Shown piece by piece: positions 28,181 to 37,697 of a DNA stretch of 64,000 bases (within the stretch, counting starts at the first letter, position 1; each line of letters begins with the position of its first letter). The position numbers and the translations under genes are program-made. The notes under the pieces were generated by a model, which saw nothing but the letters and a program-made list of their open reading frames with translations, did no database searches and was not told the DNA's origin. Source of the stretch: Allopusillimonas ginsengisoli (GTDB lineage: Bacteria; Pseudomonadota; Gammaproteobacteria; Burkholderiales; Burkholderiaceae_B); the NCBI RefSeq assembly GCF_004153455.1, contig NZ_SDQE01000004.1:1-64000 (forward strand), read 5' to 3'.

Positions 28181-29241
28181 TATTTTCTCCAGCGCACGCG
28201 GTTGTGAATGAGCACGTCGCAAGCCAGCAAGGCGAACAGCAATATGCCCTGAAAGATGCCGGTGATGGCGCTGGGCATGCCGAGACGGCTCTGGGACAGC
28301 TCTCCGCCAATATAGAGCAAGGCCATGATGAAGCTGGAAAACACAACGCCCAACGGATGCAGCCTGCCAACAAAGGCGACAATAATGGCCGCAAACCCGT
28401 AGCCCGGTGAGATGGATGGCGTCAATTGCCCAATGGGGCCGATAATCTCGCAGGCGCCGGCCAGGCCAGCCAAGCCGCCGGATACCAGCATGGCCAGCCA
28501 AAGTGACGCGCGCGATGAGAATCCGGCATAGCGCGCCGCCAGTGGCGCCATGCCGCCTACCTGCAGCCTGAAGCCGGAAAAGCTTCGGGACAGGTACAGC
28601 CATCCTGCCAGCGCAGCCGCCAGCGCGATCAGAATACCCGGATGCAAACGCGTGCCCGGCAGAATGGACGGGAACAAAAAGCCATCCGAGAACAGACGCG
28701 ATTGGGGGAATCCAAAGCCGTCCGGGTCCATGAGCACGCCGTGCACCAGGTAGCTCAGCAGTAACTGCGCCACATACACCAGCATCAGAGAAACAAGAAT
28801 TTCGTTCGCGTGAAAACGATCCCGCAACCATGCTGTAATCGCGGCCCAAAACATGCCTCCTGCGATACCCGCTAGCAGTGCCAGCGTCATGAGCCAGAAG
28901 CCACCATTGGTGTCATTGTCGAAATAAAGAATCAGTGCGCCAGCGGCGATGGCCCCCACGACGAACTGACCTTCGGCGCCGATATTGAACACGTTGGCGC
29001 GAAAGCATAAGGCCAGCCCGACAGAGATCATCAACAGCGGTGCCATTTTCACACCGACTTCGGACCAGCCATGCAGACTGCTCAACGGCTGCAGAAAAAA
29101 CACCGCAAGACTGGCCAGAGGGTCTTTGCCTACCGCCAAAAACAGCACGAAACCGCAGACCAGCGTCAGCAGCACCGCAAAAACGGGCGAAAGCCAGGCC
29201 ATCCAGGGCGAAGGCGCCGCGCGCGGCTCAAGCCTGAGCAT
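28180..29241 (-). CDS. ABC transporter permease, BMP/nucleoside type (first subunit)
   Basis: A 353-residue permease with about ten membrane helices. The cytoplasmic coupling region CFRANVFNIGAEGQFVVGA matches the YufP-like subunit of BMP-dependent importers. It overlaps the ATPase gene by 14 bases and the second permease by one. Confidence 0.93.
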   Translation of the reverse strand: MLRLEPRAAPSPWMAWLSPVFAVLLTLVCGFVLFLAVGKDPLASLAVFFLQPLSSLHGWSEVGVKMAPLLMISVGLALCFRANVFNIGAEGQFVVGAIAAGALILYFDNDTNGGFWLMTLALLAGIAGGMFWAAITAWLRDRFHANEILVSLMLVYVAQLLLSYLVHGVLMDPDGFGFPQSRLFSDGFLFPSILPGTRLHPGILIALAAALAGWLYLSRSFSGFRLQVGGMAPLAARYAGFSSRASLWLAMLVSGGLAGLAGACEIIGPIGQLTPSISPGYGFAAIIVAFVGRLHPLGVVFSSFIMALLYIGGELSQSRLGMPSAITGIFQGILLFALLACDVLIHNRVRWRK

Positions 29242-30766
29242 ACGCCTGTCCTCCCGTGCCGGCTGCTTCTTGCGGCCAAAGCCCGCTCATCCATTGACCT
29301 ATCTGATCCCGGGTCGCTTCAGCCCGCGAGACTGAAGGCGATACCTTGCCTTTGGCGATCACGACAAGACGGTCTGAGATCTCGAACAATTCGTCCAGCT
29401 CTTCGGAGATGACCAGCAAGGCACAACCCGAATCGCGCAATGCCAGCAGTTCGGCGCGTATGCGCGCGGCAGCGCTGACATCCACACCCCAGGTGGGTTG
29501 CGCCACCAGCAATAGACGGGGCTTGCGGGTGATCTCGCGGCCAATGATGTATTTCTGCAGATTGCCGCCGGAAAGGCTGGCCGCCGCCGCCATCGGCCCG
29601 GACGCCCGGACACCGAAGCGGGCAATGATGTCGCCCGCCAGGGCAAGAAGCGCTTTGCGTCGTACCATCCCGTGGCGCACCGTGGCGCCGCCCTGGTGCG
29701 ACAGCAGAATATTCTGGGCCAACGAGAGTTCCGGCACGGCACCGCGCCCCAACCGCTCTTCGGGCACAATGCCAATGCCCCGCGCACGCCGCCATGCTGT
29801 AGACCGCCGCCCTATCGGGAGCGTATCCAGCAAAATGGCGTCGTTCCGCGCGCGCGTATCTTCGCCGGACAGCACAGCCAGCAATTCTTGCTGGCCGTTG
29901 CCGGAAACCCCGGCCACGCCCAATATCTCTCCCGCCCTCACGTCGAAATGAATATGATTGAGCTCTGTGGCATAAGGATGCGCCCGAGGCAGGCTGAGGT
30001 TGCGCACCGTCAGTATCGCTTTGCCGGGCTGCTGGTCCCGGTGTTGGAGCGCGGGCGGTTCAGCGCCTGTCATCATGCGAGACAGGCTGGCAGCACTTTC
30101 ATTGCGCGGATCGCATACGCCCGAGACCTTGCCGGCGCGCATGACGGTACAGGTTTGACAGAGCGCGCGGATTTCATCGAGTTTGTGGCTGATGTACAAA
30201 ATACTGCAACCCTCTGCGGCGAGCTGGCGCAGGGTATCGAACAGACGCTGCACCGCCTGCGGCGTGAGCACCGACGTTGGCTCATCCAGAATCAGCAACT
30301 GAGGCTTGCCCAGCAGGGCTCGCACAATCTCGACACGTTGCCGTTCGCCCACCGACAAGGTGTGAACATGACGCTGCGGCTCGAGATCCAGCCCATACTG
30401 ATGGGCAGTCTCCGTGATGCGGCGCGCAAGCTCGTCCAGGCGTGTGCCGCCGGGCAGGCCCAAGGCGATATTCTCGGCGACCGTCAGCGTATCGAACAGG
30501 GAAAAGTGCTGGAACACCATGCCTATGCCCAGCTCTCTCGCGGCGGATGGGCTCGCGATGAGGGTTTCCTGGCCATTCCAGTACAGGCGGCCCATGTCAG
30601 GCCTTACCACGCCATAAATGATTTTCATCAGCGTGGATTTGCCTGCGCCGTTCTCGCCCAACACGGCGTGAATTTCGCCGGGCAATACCGTCAGATCGAC
30701 AGCGTCGTTGGCAACGACGGCCGGATACTGCTTGGTGATCTGCTGCAGCGCGAGGCGAGGGCTCAT
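29228..30766 (-). CDS. ABC transporter ATPase with two nucleotide-binding domains
   Basis: A 512-residue fused ATPase of the RbsA/YufO type. The first domain has Walker A GENGAGKST (residues 37-45) and the signature LSVGERQRVEI. The second has the relaxed P-loop GVSGNGQQE and the signature LSGGNLQK, a degenerate second site typical of this family. It is the promoter-proximal gene of the operon. Adjacent purine-catabolism genes, which would support a nucleobase substrate, are not present. Confidence 0.94.
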   Translation of the reverse strand: MSPRLALQQITKQYPAVVANDAVDLTVLPGEIHAVLGENGAGKSTLMKIIYGVVRPDMGRLYWNGQETLIASPSAARELGIGMVFQHFSLFDTLTVAENIALGLPGGTRLDELARRITETAHQYGLDLEPQRHVHTLSVGERQRVEIVRALLGKPQLLILDEPTSVLTPQAVQRLFDTLRQLAAEGCSILYISHKLDEIRALCQTCTVMRAGKVSGVCDPRNESAASLSRMMTGAEPPALQHRDQQPGKAILTVRNLSLPRAHPYATELNHIHFDVRAGEILGVAGVSGNGQQELLAVLSGEDTRARNDAILLDTLPIGRRSTAWRRARGIGIVPEERLGRGAVPELSLAQNILLSHQGGATVRHGMVRRKALLALAGDIIARFGVRASGPMAAAASLSGGNLQKYIIGREITRKPRLLLVAQPTWGVDVSAAARIRAELLALRDSGCALLVISEELDELFEISDRLVVIAKGKVSPSVSRAEATRDQIGQWMSGLWPQEAAGTGGQAYAQA

Positions 30767-30902
30767 GCCGGACGTATGCTCATGTTGGTATTGTTATGCG
30801 TGGTTGCCGCCCATGACGGCGCGGCGCCTGTGGGCCCAGGAAAATTCTAGCCTCAAACCGCGGCACGGCAAGGCGGGGATTACCCCGATGCCGCGTTCCG
30901 CG

Positions 30903-31094
30903 TCAGCGCTGTTGGAGCGCTTTTTCGATTTTTTTGTCTGTCTTGTATTGGCTGAGCGCATAGACCGCCCAGATGGCAGCCGGCACCCAACCTATCAGCG
31001 TGAGTTGCAGAGCCAGGCAGATAATGCCGGCGATGGGGCGTCCGATGGTGAAAAAGGCCAGCCAAGGCAGCAGCAGAGCAATGAGCAGTCTCAT
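30903..31094 (-). CDS. Pmp3/YqaE-family small membrane protein
   Basis: A 63-residue peptide with two hydrophobic helices. The family core is visible as RPIAGIICLALQLTLIGW, followed by PAAIWAVYALSQYKTDKKIE. Such peptides affect membrane potential and stress tolerance in yeast and plants; the bacterial role is unclear. It lies alone between the ABC importer promoter and the AsmA gene, on the minus strand. Confidence 0.9.
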   Translation of the reverse strand: MRLLIALLLPWLAFFTIGRPIAGIICLALQLTLIGWVPAAIWAVYALSQYKTDKKIEKALQQR

Positions 31095-31215
31095 AATGTG
31101 TCAACGAGCACGTTCAGTATGGAAAGACCGCTATTCTAACCGCTACCGCCGGAGAAATAATGGCCGCTGCTGGACGCTGGCCCGATCTGGTCACCGCACG
31201 CATCGCCGTCAAGGC

Positions 31216-33426
31216 TCAGGGCTTAGCCTGGGACGACGGCCAGCTTTCACGTTCTTTTCGCTCTTTCTCCTGTTGCTGCTCGCGCGCCGACTTATCGTTG
31301 GCCTGCGCACCGCCCTTGCCCTCCGTTTTCGCGGGCGATGCGCGCAGGGACTGGCAACCCGTTTCGTCGTTGGAACCGACATTAAGCAGCGGCAACAGGG
31401 CGGCAAAAGGCGTGGCTACGATGCCCAGCGCTACCGCGGCGCCCGCCCGTACCGCCAAGGGGCCTTTTTCGACCCCCACATCAGGATTGGCCAGGGTGCC
31501 CTTGGCATAGAGCGGCGATCGCAGCGTAAAAATACGCACTGTCTTGTTTTCGGGGCGTACCTCCAGGTTGATGGTTTCATTGCGCAGATTGATCTGGCCC
31601 GACATATCGACAGTAGTGTCGTCTGTCTCCAGCCTGAATGTCCGCACGGTGGCAATACCATTCTTGACGCCGAAATCGCTGGCCATGCAGTTGAGCACGA
31701 TTTGCTCATCGCCAAACAACTTGAGCATGATCATGTTGGCAACATTGAGTCCAGCCGCCTCCAGCAGAAAATGACTGATCGTGCCGCGGCTGACAACCGC
31801 CGAGAGCTGCCCATCCGCCGTACCCAGCATTTGAGCGATGGATTCACCGTGTCCGGCGAGCTGTGCGTCCCCATGCAGTTCACCAAAACTGGCATTCATG
31901 GACTCCGCCCCCGGAAAGAGCTTTTTAAGCTGGAGATGCCGTGCTTCTGTCTTCAGCTTCGCGGTGATCTGCTTGCCGCTGCCGTCCAGAGTGATCACAT
32001 TGGCCATCGTTCCGCCGGCCACACCAAAGTTCAACGGTGTGAACGTCAACACTTTGTTCTCGAGCTTGACCTGCGCGTCGATATTATCGAGAGGAAGATC
32101 CTTGTCGCGGATGATTTTTTCGCCCTTGAAATGGATTTGAGCATCCATGGCGCCCCAGGCATCCGTATTGATCGGCGACACGGGCAGCACCCTGCCTTTT
32201 GGCTGAGCTTTACCTTCCTTGCTGGCCGCGTCGGATTTCACATCGCTCGTATCCGCGCCGATGAGCGGCCCCAAGTCCTTGAAGGTGAGCAGATGCGAGG
32301 TGAGACTGCCGGTGAGCTTAGGACGCGGTTTGCTGCGCCTGAACTCGATCGAGCCCTCCAGATCGCTCTCGCCCACGCGTCCTTTGAAGTTCTGGTAACG
32401 CCATACATCCACATCGCCTTCGAGCGCCGCACTGAGCCGGCCTTCGGTGGCGTAGGGCGGCGTCACGGGCAATGCCACGCCTATGAGCGGCAGGAGATCA
32501 GACATGCTGTCGCCGGAAAGCTTCATGTTTACGTCCAGCGCAGCCAGACTCTGCGGACGTGTGACCGAGCCTTCCAGTTCGACCGAGGTTTTGCCTATGC
32601 CCAGCGTGCCCTGCAGCGGAAAGGGTTTGCTTCCTTCACGCAAGGAAAGAATACCGCCCATACGCCCCTGCCCGTCAACATCGGCCTCGTTGTAGGTGCC
32701 AGAGGCTTTCCAGCCGATGCCATACTCCGGAGACGGCGCATCCTGCGCTGGTGGCGCGCTGCGCTGCCCTGCGGCAGAAGAATTCTCTCCGGCCGGGCTG
32801 TCTGCCTTCGTTGCGGCCTTGCCTGTTGTGGTTGCAGCGCTATCGCCGGCACGATCTCTCAGGGTATCCAGCTGTGTCGTGACGTCCAGCTTACTGGCCG
32901 CATCCACCACCTGGGCTTTGACGCTGTTCAGGGTCAACTGTTGCAGATCGAATGTCCAGTCCGAAGGCGGTGTCTGTTGTTCATCGGCGCGCTCGAATGT
33001 CCAATTGGCGTCACCCTTCTGGTTGCGCTCAAGGAAAATATCGGCCTTGTCGATATCCAGTTCAGCGAGCTGGACGGTATGCCCCAACAGCGCCACTGGA
33101 TTGATGACGGCGGACAGCCGCGACACCTGGGCCATGTTTCTATCTGCCGTACTCCATTGGGAATTGCCGATGACCAGATCACTGGCGGTGATGCGCGGCC
33201 ATGGAATCCAGCCGCGCCAGCCCTGCGCGGCTTCGCCCGAGCGCTGCCACTGAACATCCAGGTCGCCACGCACCTCCACTTGTCGCCCCGCAAGCTCTGT
33301 GGCCTGCCGGTTGATCCAGGGCTTTGCGTGATTCCAGTTGAATGTTGCGAGCAGAACAAAGGCCAGCACGGCCGACGCGACCAGACAAAACAGCACCCAC
33401 AGGGTAATCTTGAGATATCGTGGCAT
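31216..33426 (-). CDS. AsmA-family protein
   Basis: A 736-residue envelope protein. A single N-terminal membrane anchor (YLKITLWVLFCLVASAVLAF) is followed by an AsmA domain and a large beta-rich periplasmic part. The AsmA C-terminal signature appears around MNASFGELHGDAQLAGHGES and GLNVANMIMLKLFGDEQIVL. AsmA-like proteins are thought to bridge the periplasm and move phospholipid to the outer membrane. A charged tail (KSAREQQQEKERKERES) ends the protein. The start at 33426 has GAGGAG seven bases upstream; an earlier start at 33450 is less likely. A long open frame on the other strand here is a shadow. Confidence 0.92.
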   Translation of the reverse strand: MPRYLKITLWVLFCLVASAVLAFVLLATFNWNHAKPWINRQATELAGRQVEVRGDLDVQWQRSGEAAQGWRGWIPWPRITASDLVIGNSQWSTADRNMAQVSRLSAVINPVALLGHTVQLAELDIDKADIFLERNQKGDANWTFERADEQQTPPSDWTFDLQQLTLNSVKAQVVDAASKLDVTTQLDTLRDRAGDSAATTTGKAATKADSPAGENSSAAGQRSAPPAQDAPSPEYGIGWKASGTYNEADVDGQGRMGGILSLREGSKPFPLQGTLGIGKTSVELEGSVTRPQSLAALDVNMKLSGDSMSDLLPLIGVALPVTPPYATEGRLSAALEGDVDVWRYQNFKGRVGESDLEGSIEFRRSKPRPKLTGSLTSHLLTFKDLGPLIGADTSDVKSDAASKEGKAQPKGRVLPVSPINTDAWGAMDAQIHFKGEKIIRDKDLPLDNIDAQVKLENKVLTFTPLNFGVAGGTMANVITLDGSGKQITAKLKTEARHLQLKKLFPGAESMNASFGELHGDAQLAGHGESIAQMLGTADGQLSAVVSRGTISHFLLEAAGLNVANMIMLKLFGDEQIVLNCMASDFGVKNGIATVRTFRLETDDTTVDMSGQINLRNETINLEVRPENKTVRIFTLRSPLYAKGTLANPDVGVEKGPLAVRAGAAVALGIVATPFAALLPLLNVGSNDETGCQSLRASPAKTEGKGGAQANDKSAREQQQEKERKERESWPSSQAKP

Positions 33427-33642
33427 GATTTCTCCTCTTTGTGTGGGCAACCGGCGCTGCGCAACCGCTTGGATTATTGTAGAGAGGATTCCGGGAGACC
33501 TCGATACCGGGCTATACCAAACGCAACCAAATGCGCGTTTGTGTCATGCGCAAAGCGCAAGTCACTATCTTACGTGCAAAGACAGCCTGACTCGCAAGAG
33601 GCATCTACCACGACAGTCACGACCGCATCAAGACCAAACCAA

Positions 33643-33679
33643 AAGGCCTGAGCCCGGTACAGTACCGGGCTCAGGCCTT
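33643..33679 (-). terminator. Long hairpin downstream of ahpF
   Basis: Two perfect 18-base arms (33643-33660 and 33662-33679) sit around a single base. In practice the GTAC centre opens as a small loop. On the minus strand TTTT GG TTT follows, so it should terminate the ahpC-ahpF message 82 bases after the ahpF stop. The rest of 33427-33760 holds only the AsmA upstream region. Confidence 0.75.
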
Positions 33680-33760
33680 GGTTTCGTTGCGTTGAACTGT
33701 CCACTTCTTGGAGCCAGTTCAAAAGCCCAGGCTTTGAACGTGCAAGCTAGTGACGTTGTG

Positions 33761-35356
33761 TCAGGCTGCGGCGGCCTTGGGTGACGCCACGTCTTCCTCG
33801 TCTTCGACCGATGAGCGGATAAGATGGTCGAACGCGCTCAGGGCCGCCTTGGCGCCATCGCCGGCAGAGATGATGATCTGCTTGTACGGCACCGTGGTAC
33901 AGTCACCCGCCGCGAATACGCCCGGCAGGGAAGTCTGGCCTCGTGCATCCACTTCGACTTCGCCATGCCTGGAAAGATCGAGCGTTCCCTTGAGCCATTC
34001 GGTATTGGGTACCAGGCCAATCTGGACAAACACCCCCTCGAGCGCCACGTTATGCATGGATCCGGTTTGACGGTCTTTATAAGAAAGCCCCGTCACCTTT
34101 TGGCCATCACCGTGGATTTCGGTGGTTTGCGCCGACTTGATAACCGTGACGTTGTTCAGACTGAGCAACTTGCGCTGCAGCACGGCGTCTGCACGCAACG
34201 CATCGCCAAACTCGATCAGTGTGACGTGCTGCACCAGGCCGGCGAGATCAATCGCGGCCTCGACACCGGAGTTGCCCCCGCCGATTACCGCCACACGCTT
34301 GCCCTTGAACAACGGCCCGTCGCAATGAGGGCAGTATGCCACGCCCTTGTTACGGTATTCTTGCTCGCCCGGCACATTGACCTCGCGCCAGCGTGCGCCT
34401 GTGGACAGGATGACCGTCTTGCCCTTGAGCACGCCGCCGCTGGCCAGCTGGACTTCCGTCAGCTTGCCGTTGGCCTTGAGACTGTCGGCACGCTGCAGAT
34501 TGATAATGTCGACCCCGTATTCCTTGACATGCTGTTCCAGCGCCACGGCGAATTTGGGGCCTTCGGTCTCGGTAATGGAGATGTAGTTCTCTATGGCCAT
34601 GGTATCGAGCACCTGCCCGCCAAAGCGTTCGGCCACGATGCCTGTGCGGATGCCTTTGCGCGCCGCGTAGACGGCCGCCGCCGCGCCTGCGGGGCCACCG
34701 CCAACGATCAATACGTCGTAGGGTTCGCGCTCGCTGAGTTCTTCGGCCTTGCGGCAGGAGGCGCCGGTATCCAGTTTGGAGAGGATTTCTTCAACCCCGC
34801 TGCGGCCCTGCCCGAAGACTTCGCCGTTCAGGAACATGGTCGGCACGGACATGATCTGCCTGGACTCGACTTCATCCTTGTACAGCGCCCCATCAATCGC
34901 CGTATGCTTGATGCGCGGATTGATGATGGACATCACATTCAGCGCCTGCACGACATCAGGACAGTTCTGGCAGGACAATGAAAAATAAGTCTCGAAGTTA
35001 TAGTCGCCATCGAGATTGCGGATTTGTTCGATCTGGGACGCATCCAGTTTGATGGGATGGCCGCCGACCTGCAGCAGCGCCAGCACGAGCGACGTGAACT
35101 CGTGGCCCATGGGAATGCCAGCGAACGTGACGCTGATATCGGTGCCGCTGCGCTTGATGCTGAAGGAAGGGATGCGTTCGTTCGCATCGGTGCGTTCTGT
35201 CAGCGTAATGCGATCGGACATCAGTTGGATTTCCTGCAGCAACTCGCGCAGCTCCGCCGACTTGGCGCCGCTGTCGAGGTTGGCAACCAGCTCGATAGGC
35301 TGGGAAACCATTGCCATATAGGATTGCAACTGTGTCTTGAGATTAGCGTCCAACAT
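33761..35356 (-). CDS. ahpF: Alkyl hydroperoxide reductase subunit F
   Basis: A 531-residue NADH-dependent flavoprotein that reduces AhpC. The N-terminal double-thioredoxin domain has its redox pair in SCQNCPD. An FAD/NAD(P) thioredoxin-reductase-like part starts [17 protein letters not shown] and contains the second disulfide CPHC and the NADH motif [14 protein letters not shown]. It follows ahpC by 109 bases on the same strand. Confidence 0.97.
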   Translation of the reverse strand: MLDANLKTQLQSYMAMVSQPIELVANLDSGAKSAELRELLQEIQLMSDRITLTERTDANERIPSFSIKRSGTDISVTFAGIPMGHEFTSLVLALLQVGGHPIKLDASQIEQIRNLDGDYNFETYFSLSCQNCPDVVQALNVMSIINPRIKHTAIDGALYKDEVESRQIMSVPTMFLNGEVFGQGRSGVEEILSKLDTGASCRKAEELSEREPYDVLIVGGGPAGAAAAVYAARKGIRTGIVAERFGGQVLDTMAIENYISITETEGPKFAVALEQHVKEYGVDIINLQRADSLKANGKLTEVQLASGGVLKGKTVILSTGARWREVNVPGEQEYRNKGVAYCPHCDGPLFKGKRVAVIGGGNSGVEAAIDLAGLVQHVTLIEFGDALRADAVLQRKLLSLNNVTVIKSAQTTEIHGDGQKVTGLSYKDRQTGSMHNVALEGVFVQIGLVPNTEWLKGTLDLSRHGEVEVDARGQTSLPGVFAAGDCTTVPYKQIIISAGDGAKAALSAFDHLIRSSVEDEEDVASPKAAAA

Positions 35357-35465
35357 AACGTATCTACCTTCATGGATAAGATGAATCGGACCGCTGGCCG
35401 GCTTGTGGCCGGCTCGCGGTATTTTTTTACTGCGTCGCTACCTGCCTATCGCAGGCGGGCAGTAC

Positions 35466-36029
35466 TTAGATCTTGCCGACCAGATCCAGAGAGGGCGTCA
35501 GCGTTTTGGCACCCTCTTCCCACTTGGCGGGGCACACTTCGCCGGGGTGAGCAGCGATGTATTGGGCTGCCTTGACCTTGCGCAGCAGTTCGGACGCGAC
35601 GCGACCAATGCCGTTGTCGTGAATCTCGAGAACCTTGATTTCGCCTTCGGGGTTGATCACGAAGGTGCCGCGCAGGGCGATGCCCTCTTCTTCGATCAGC
35701 ACTTCGAAGTTGCGGGCCAGCGCGTGAGTGGGGTCTGCCAGCATGGGATAAGTCACCTTGCTGATCGCATCAGAGGTGTCATGCCATGCTTTGTGCGAGA
35801 AATGCGTGTCGGTGGATACGCTGTAGATCTCAACACCCAGTTTCTGGAATTCTGCATATTGCTCGGCCAGATCTTCGAGTTCAGTCGGGCATACAAAGGT
35901 GAAATCGGCGGGATAGAAAACGAAGACCGACCACTTGCCGGCGATGGATTCGTCAGTCACATCGATGAACTTGCCGTTATGGTAGGCGGTAGCTTTGAAC
36001 GGCTTGATTTTGGTGTTGATCAAGGACAT
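35466..36029 (-). CDS. ahpC: Alkyl hydroperoxide reductase subunit C (peroxiredoxin)
   Basis: A 187-residue typical 2-Cys peroxiredoxin that reduces hydrogen peroxide and organic peroxides. The peroxidatic Cys lies in [16 protein letters not shown] and the resolving Cys in [11 protein letters not shown]. It is the first gene of ahpC-ahpF and has a near-consensus promoter with an OxyR-type site upstream. Confidence 0.98.
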   Translation of the reverse strand: MSLINTKIKPFKATAYHNGKFIDVTDESIAGKWSVFVFYPADFTFVCPTELEDLAEQYAEFQKLGVEIYSVSTDTHFSHKAWHDTSDAISKVTYPMLADPTHALARNFEVLIEEEGIALRGTFVINPEGEIKVLEIHDNGIGRVASELLRKVKAAQYIAAHPGEVCPAKWEEGAKTLTPSLDLVGKI

Positions 36030-36074
36030 TGCGTTTCCTTATAAAAGTGTTGATGAAAACCAAGTACAAGTGCC

Positions 36075-36103
36075 AGTATAGGCAGACACTATTGATTTGT
36101 AAA
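36075..36103 (-). promoter_or_regulatory. ahpC promoter (-35/-10)
   Basis: On the minus strand TTTACA (36098-36103) and TATACT (36075-36080) are separated by 17 bases, a good sigma70 promoter. The -10 ends 46 bases before the ahpC start codon. Confidence 0.75.
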
Positions 36104-36140
36104 ATTGATTAATATTATTGATGCGATAGCTATTAGCTAT
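36104..36140 (-). promoter_or_regulatory. OxyR-type binding site upstream of ahpC
   Basis: Read on the minus strand, four tetrads at exact spacing: ATAG-N7-CTAT-N7-ATAA-N7-CAAT. The OxyR consensus is ATAG-N7-CTAT-N7-ATAG-N7-CTAT, so the distal half is perfect and the proximal half has one mismatch per tetrad. It abuts the -35 box, the normal activating position for OxyR. No oxyR gene is in this window. Confidence 0.75.
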
Positions 36141-36346
36141 GCGCCTGGCTCAATAAAACGAGGCTTGGCCTCGGGAGAATGTGGCGGCGCTGCGCCTGCC
36201 ACAATGTTTATTTTAACCGCCCGCACGCGGCTTTCCAAGCCCACGCGCGCGCGGCGGCGGGACGATAAGTAACAAAGAATTTTCCTTGCGGCGCCAGGAA
36301 CCGCTTTATATTGATGGGAATATATTCTGCCTAACGAGGATGCAGT

Positions 36347-36799
36347 ATGAGCGCCCTGTTTGCCTTTTTGCACCATTTTGCCGCTTTCTTGCTGGTCGCC
36401 ACACTCTGTATCGAGTTCGTCCTGATCCGGGAGCCTTTTTCAGAAACCATCGCGCGCAAGCTGCTCAAAACGGACGCGCTGTTTGGCATGGCCGCAGGTG
36501 CAGTACTGATTGTTGGCTTTTTGCGTGTCATCTATTTCGAAAAAGGCGCCAGCTTTTATTTCAGCAATGTCTTTTTTATTGCCAAGCTTGCGCTTTTCGC
36601 GCTGGTTGGCGTGTTGTCCATACGGCCCACGAAAGAGTTTCTGTCGTGGCGCGCCTCGCTCAAGGCTGGCAGGCTGCCCGTGGTGGAACCCGCCCGTATC
36701 CGAAAGATTCGCAGTACGATCAATCTCGAACTGGTGGGCGTCGCCTTGCTGGTTCTTTGCGCCGCGCTTATGGCCAGAGGCGTAGGCAGCGTTGCCTGA
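36347..36799 (+). CDS. DUF2214-family membrane protein
   Basis: A 150-residue protein with four predicted membrane helices. The DUF2214 pattern is clear: an opening FLHHFAAFLLVATLCIEFVL, then KTDALFGMAAGAVLIVGFLR and FYFSNVFFIAKLALFALVG. The function is unknown. A GAGG ribosome-binding site lies about eight bases upstream. It is divergent from ahpC and overlaps the next gene's start. Confidence 0.85.
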   Translation: MSALFAFLHHFAAFLLVATLCIEFVLIREPFSETIARKLLKTDALFGMAAGAVLIVGFLRVIYFEKGASFYFSNVFFIAKLALFALVGVLSIRPTKEFLSWRASLKAGRLPVVEPARIRKIRSTINLELVGVALLVLCAALMARGVGSVA

Positions 36800-37697
36800 A
36801 CCCGTGCGGGAGATCCACGCGGCGTCGAACAATCCGGCGCCTGCCTGGCTCAGGGCAGGCCCGGCGCTGTTCGTGCTGCTCTGGTCACTGGGATTCGTCT
36901 TTCTCAAGCTTGGCCTTGCCTATGCCGACCCCCTGACCTTCCTGGCCTTGCGCTATGCCTGTGTTGTGCTGCTGCTTCTGCTGCCTTTTCTTTGGCTGCG
37001 CGCGCCCATGCCCAACGGATGGCCCGCATGGCGGCATCTGCTCGTGGTGGGTCTGCTGTTGCAGGCTGGCTATTTTTCGTTTGCCTACCTGAGCCTCAAG
37101 CTGGGCATGTCGGCCGGCACACTGGCGCTGATTACTTCTCAACAGCCGATTCTGGTCGGGCTGCTGGCGCCGATGCTGGCTGGCGAAACGGTGGGGCGCG
37201 TGCGGTGGGCAGGGCTGGTACTGGGGGTGGCGGGCGCCTCTATCGTCATCCTGGCCAACTCGATCACCGGCAGTGGCACTTCCTGGGCAATCACCTTCGC
37301 CGTGATGGCGCTGCTGACGCTGGCTGGCAGCACCCTGTGGGAAAAGCGTTATGGCGCGGAAACCCACCCCGTAACAGCCAATCTGGTGCAATACACGGTC
37401 GGACTCCTGGTCACCGCGCCATTAGCCTTCTGGCTCGAGCCCATGCGCATCAGCTGGACACCCGGCCTGCTTGTGTCGTTAAGCTATCTGGTGCTGGGCA
37501 ACTCGATTATCGCAATTTCGCTGCTGCTGGCGATGATACGCCATGGCGAAGCCTCGCGGGTGTCTGCGCTGTTCTTCATGGTGCCGCCCGCCACCGCCAT
37601 ACTGGCCTTCATCGCGCTTGGCGAGACGCTGGCCTGGGCCGCATGGCCCGGCATCGCGCTGGCGGTGGCGGGTATCTATCTGGTCATGCGCCGCTGA
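36792..37697 (+). CDS. EamA/DMT-family transporter
   Basis: A 301-residue, ten-helix inner-membrane protein with two EamA halves (starting ALFVLLWSLGFVFLKLGLAY and MALLTLAGSTLWEKRYG). It is a likely exporter of metabolites or amino acids; the substrate is unknown. The start is uncertain: TTG at 36792 overlapping the DUF2214 gene, or GTG at 36804. It ends inside the convergent MFS gene by 14 bases. Confidence 0.88.
   Translation: MPEPVREIHAASNNPAPAWLRAGPALFVLLWSLGFVFLKLGLAYADPLTFLALRYACVVLLLLLPFLWLRAPMPNGWPAWRHLLVVGLLLQAGYFSFAYLSLKLGMSAGTLALITSQQPILVGLLAPMLAGETVGRVRWAGLVLGVAGASIVILANSITGSGTSWAITFAVMALLTLAGSTLWEKRYGAETHPVTANLVQYTVGLLVTAPLAFWLEPMRISWTPGLLVSLSYLVLGNSIIAISLLLAMIRHGEASRVSALFFMVPPATAILAFIALGETLAWAAWPGIALAVAGIYLVMRR

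Noticed and set aside
28181-28849. N-terminal extension of the second ABC permease
   Set aside because: It overlaps the first permease in another frame; the family start at 28180 is overlapped by the upstream stop and is well supported.
30973-33651. An 892-codon open frame on the plus strand over the AsmA gene
   Set aside because: It is the antisense shadow of a clear AsmA protein; the translation has no recognisable domain and the codon pattern fits the minus strand.
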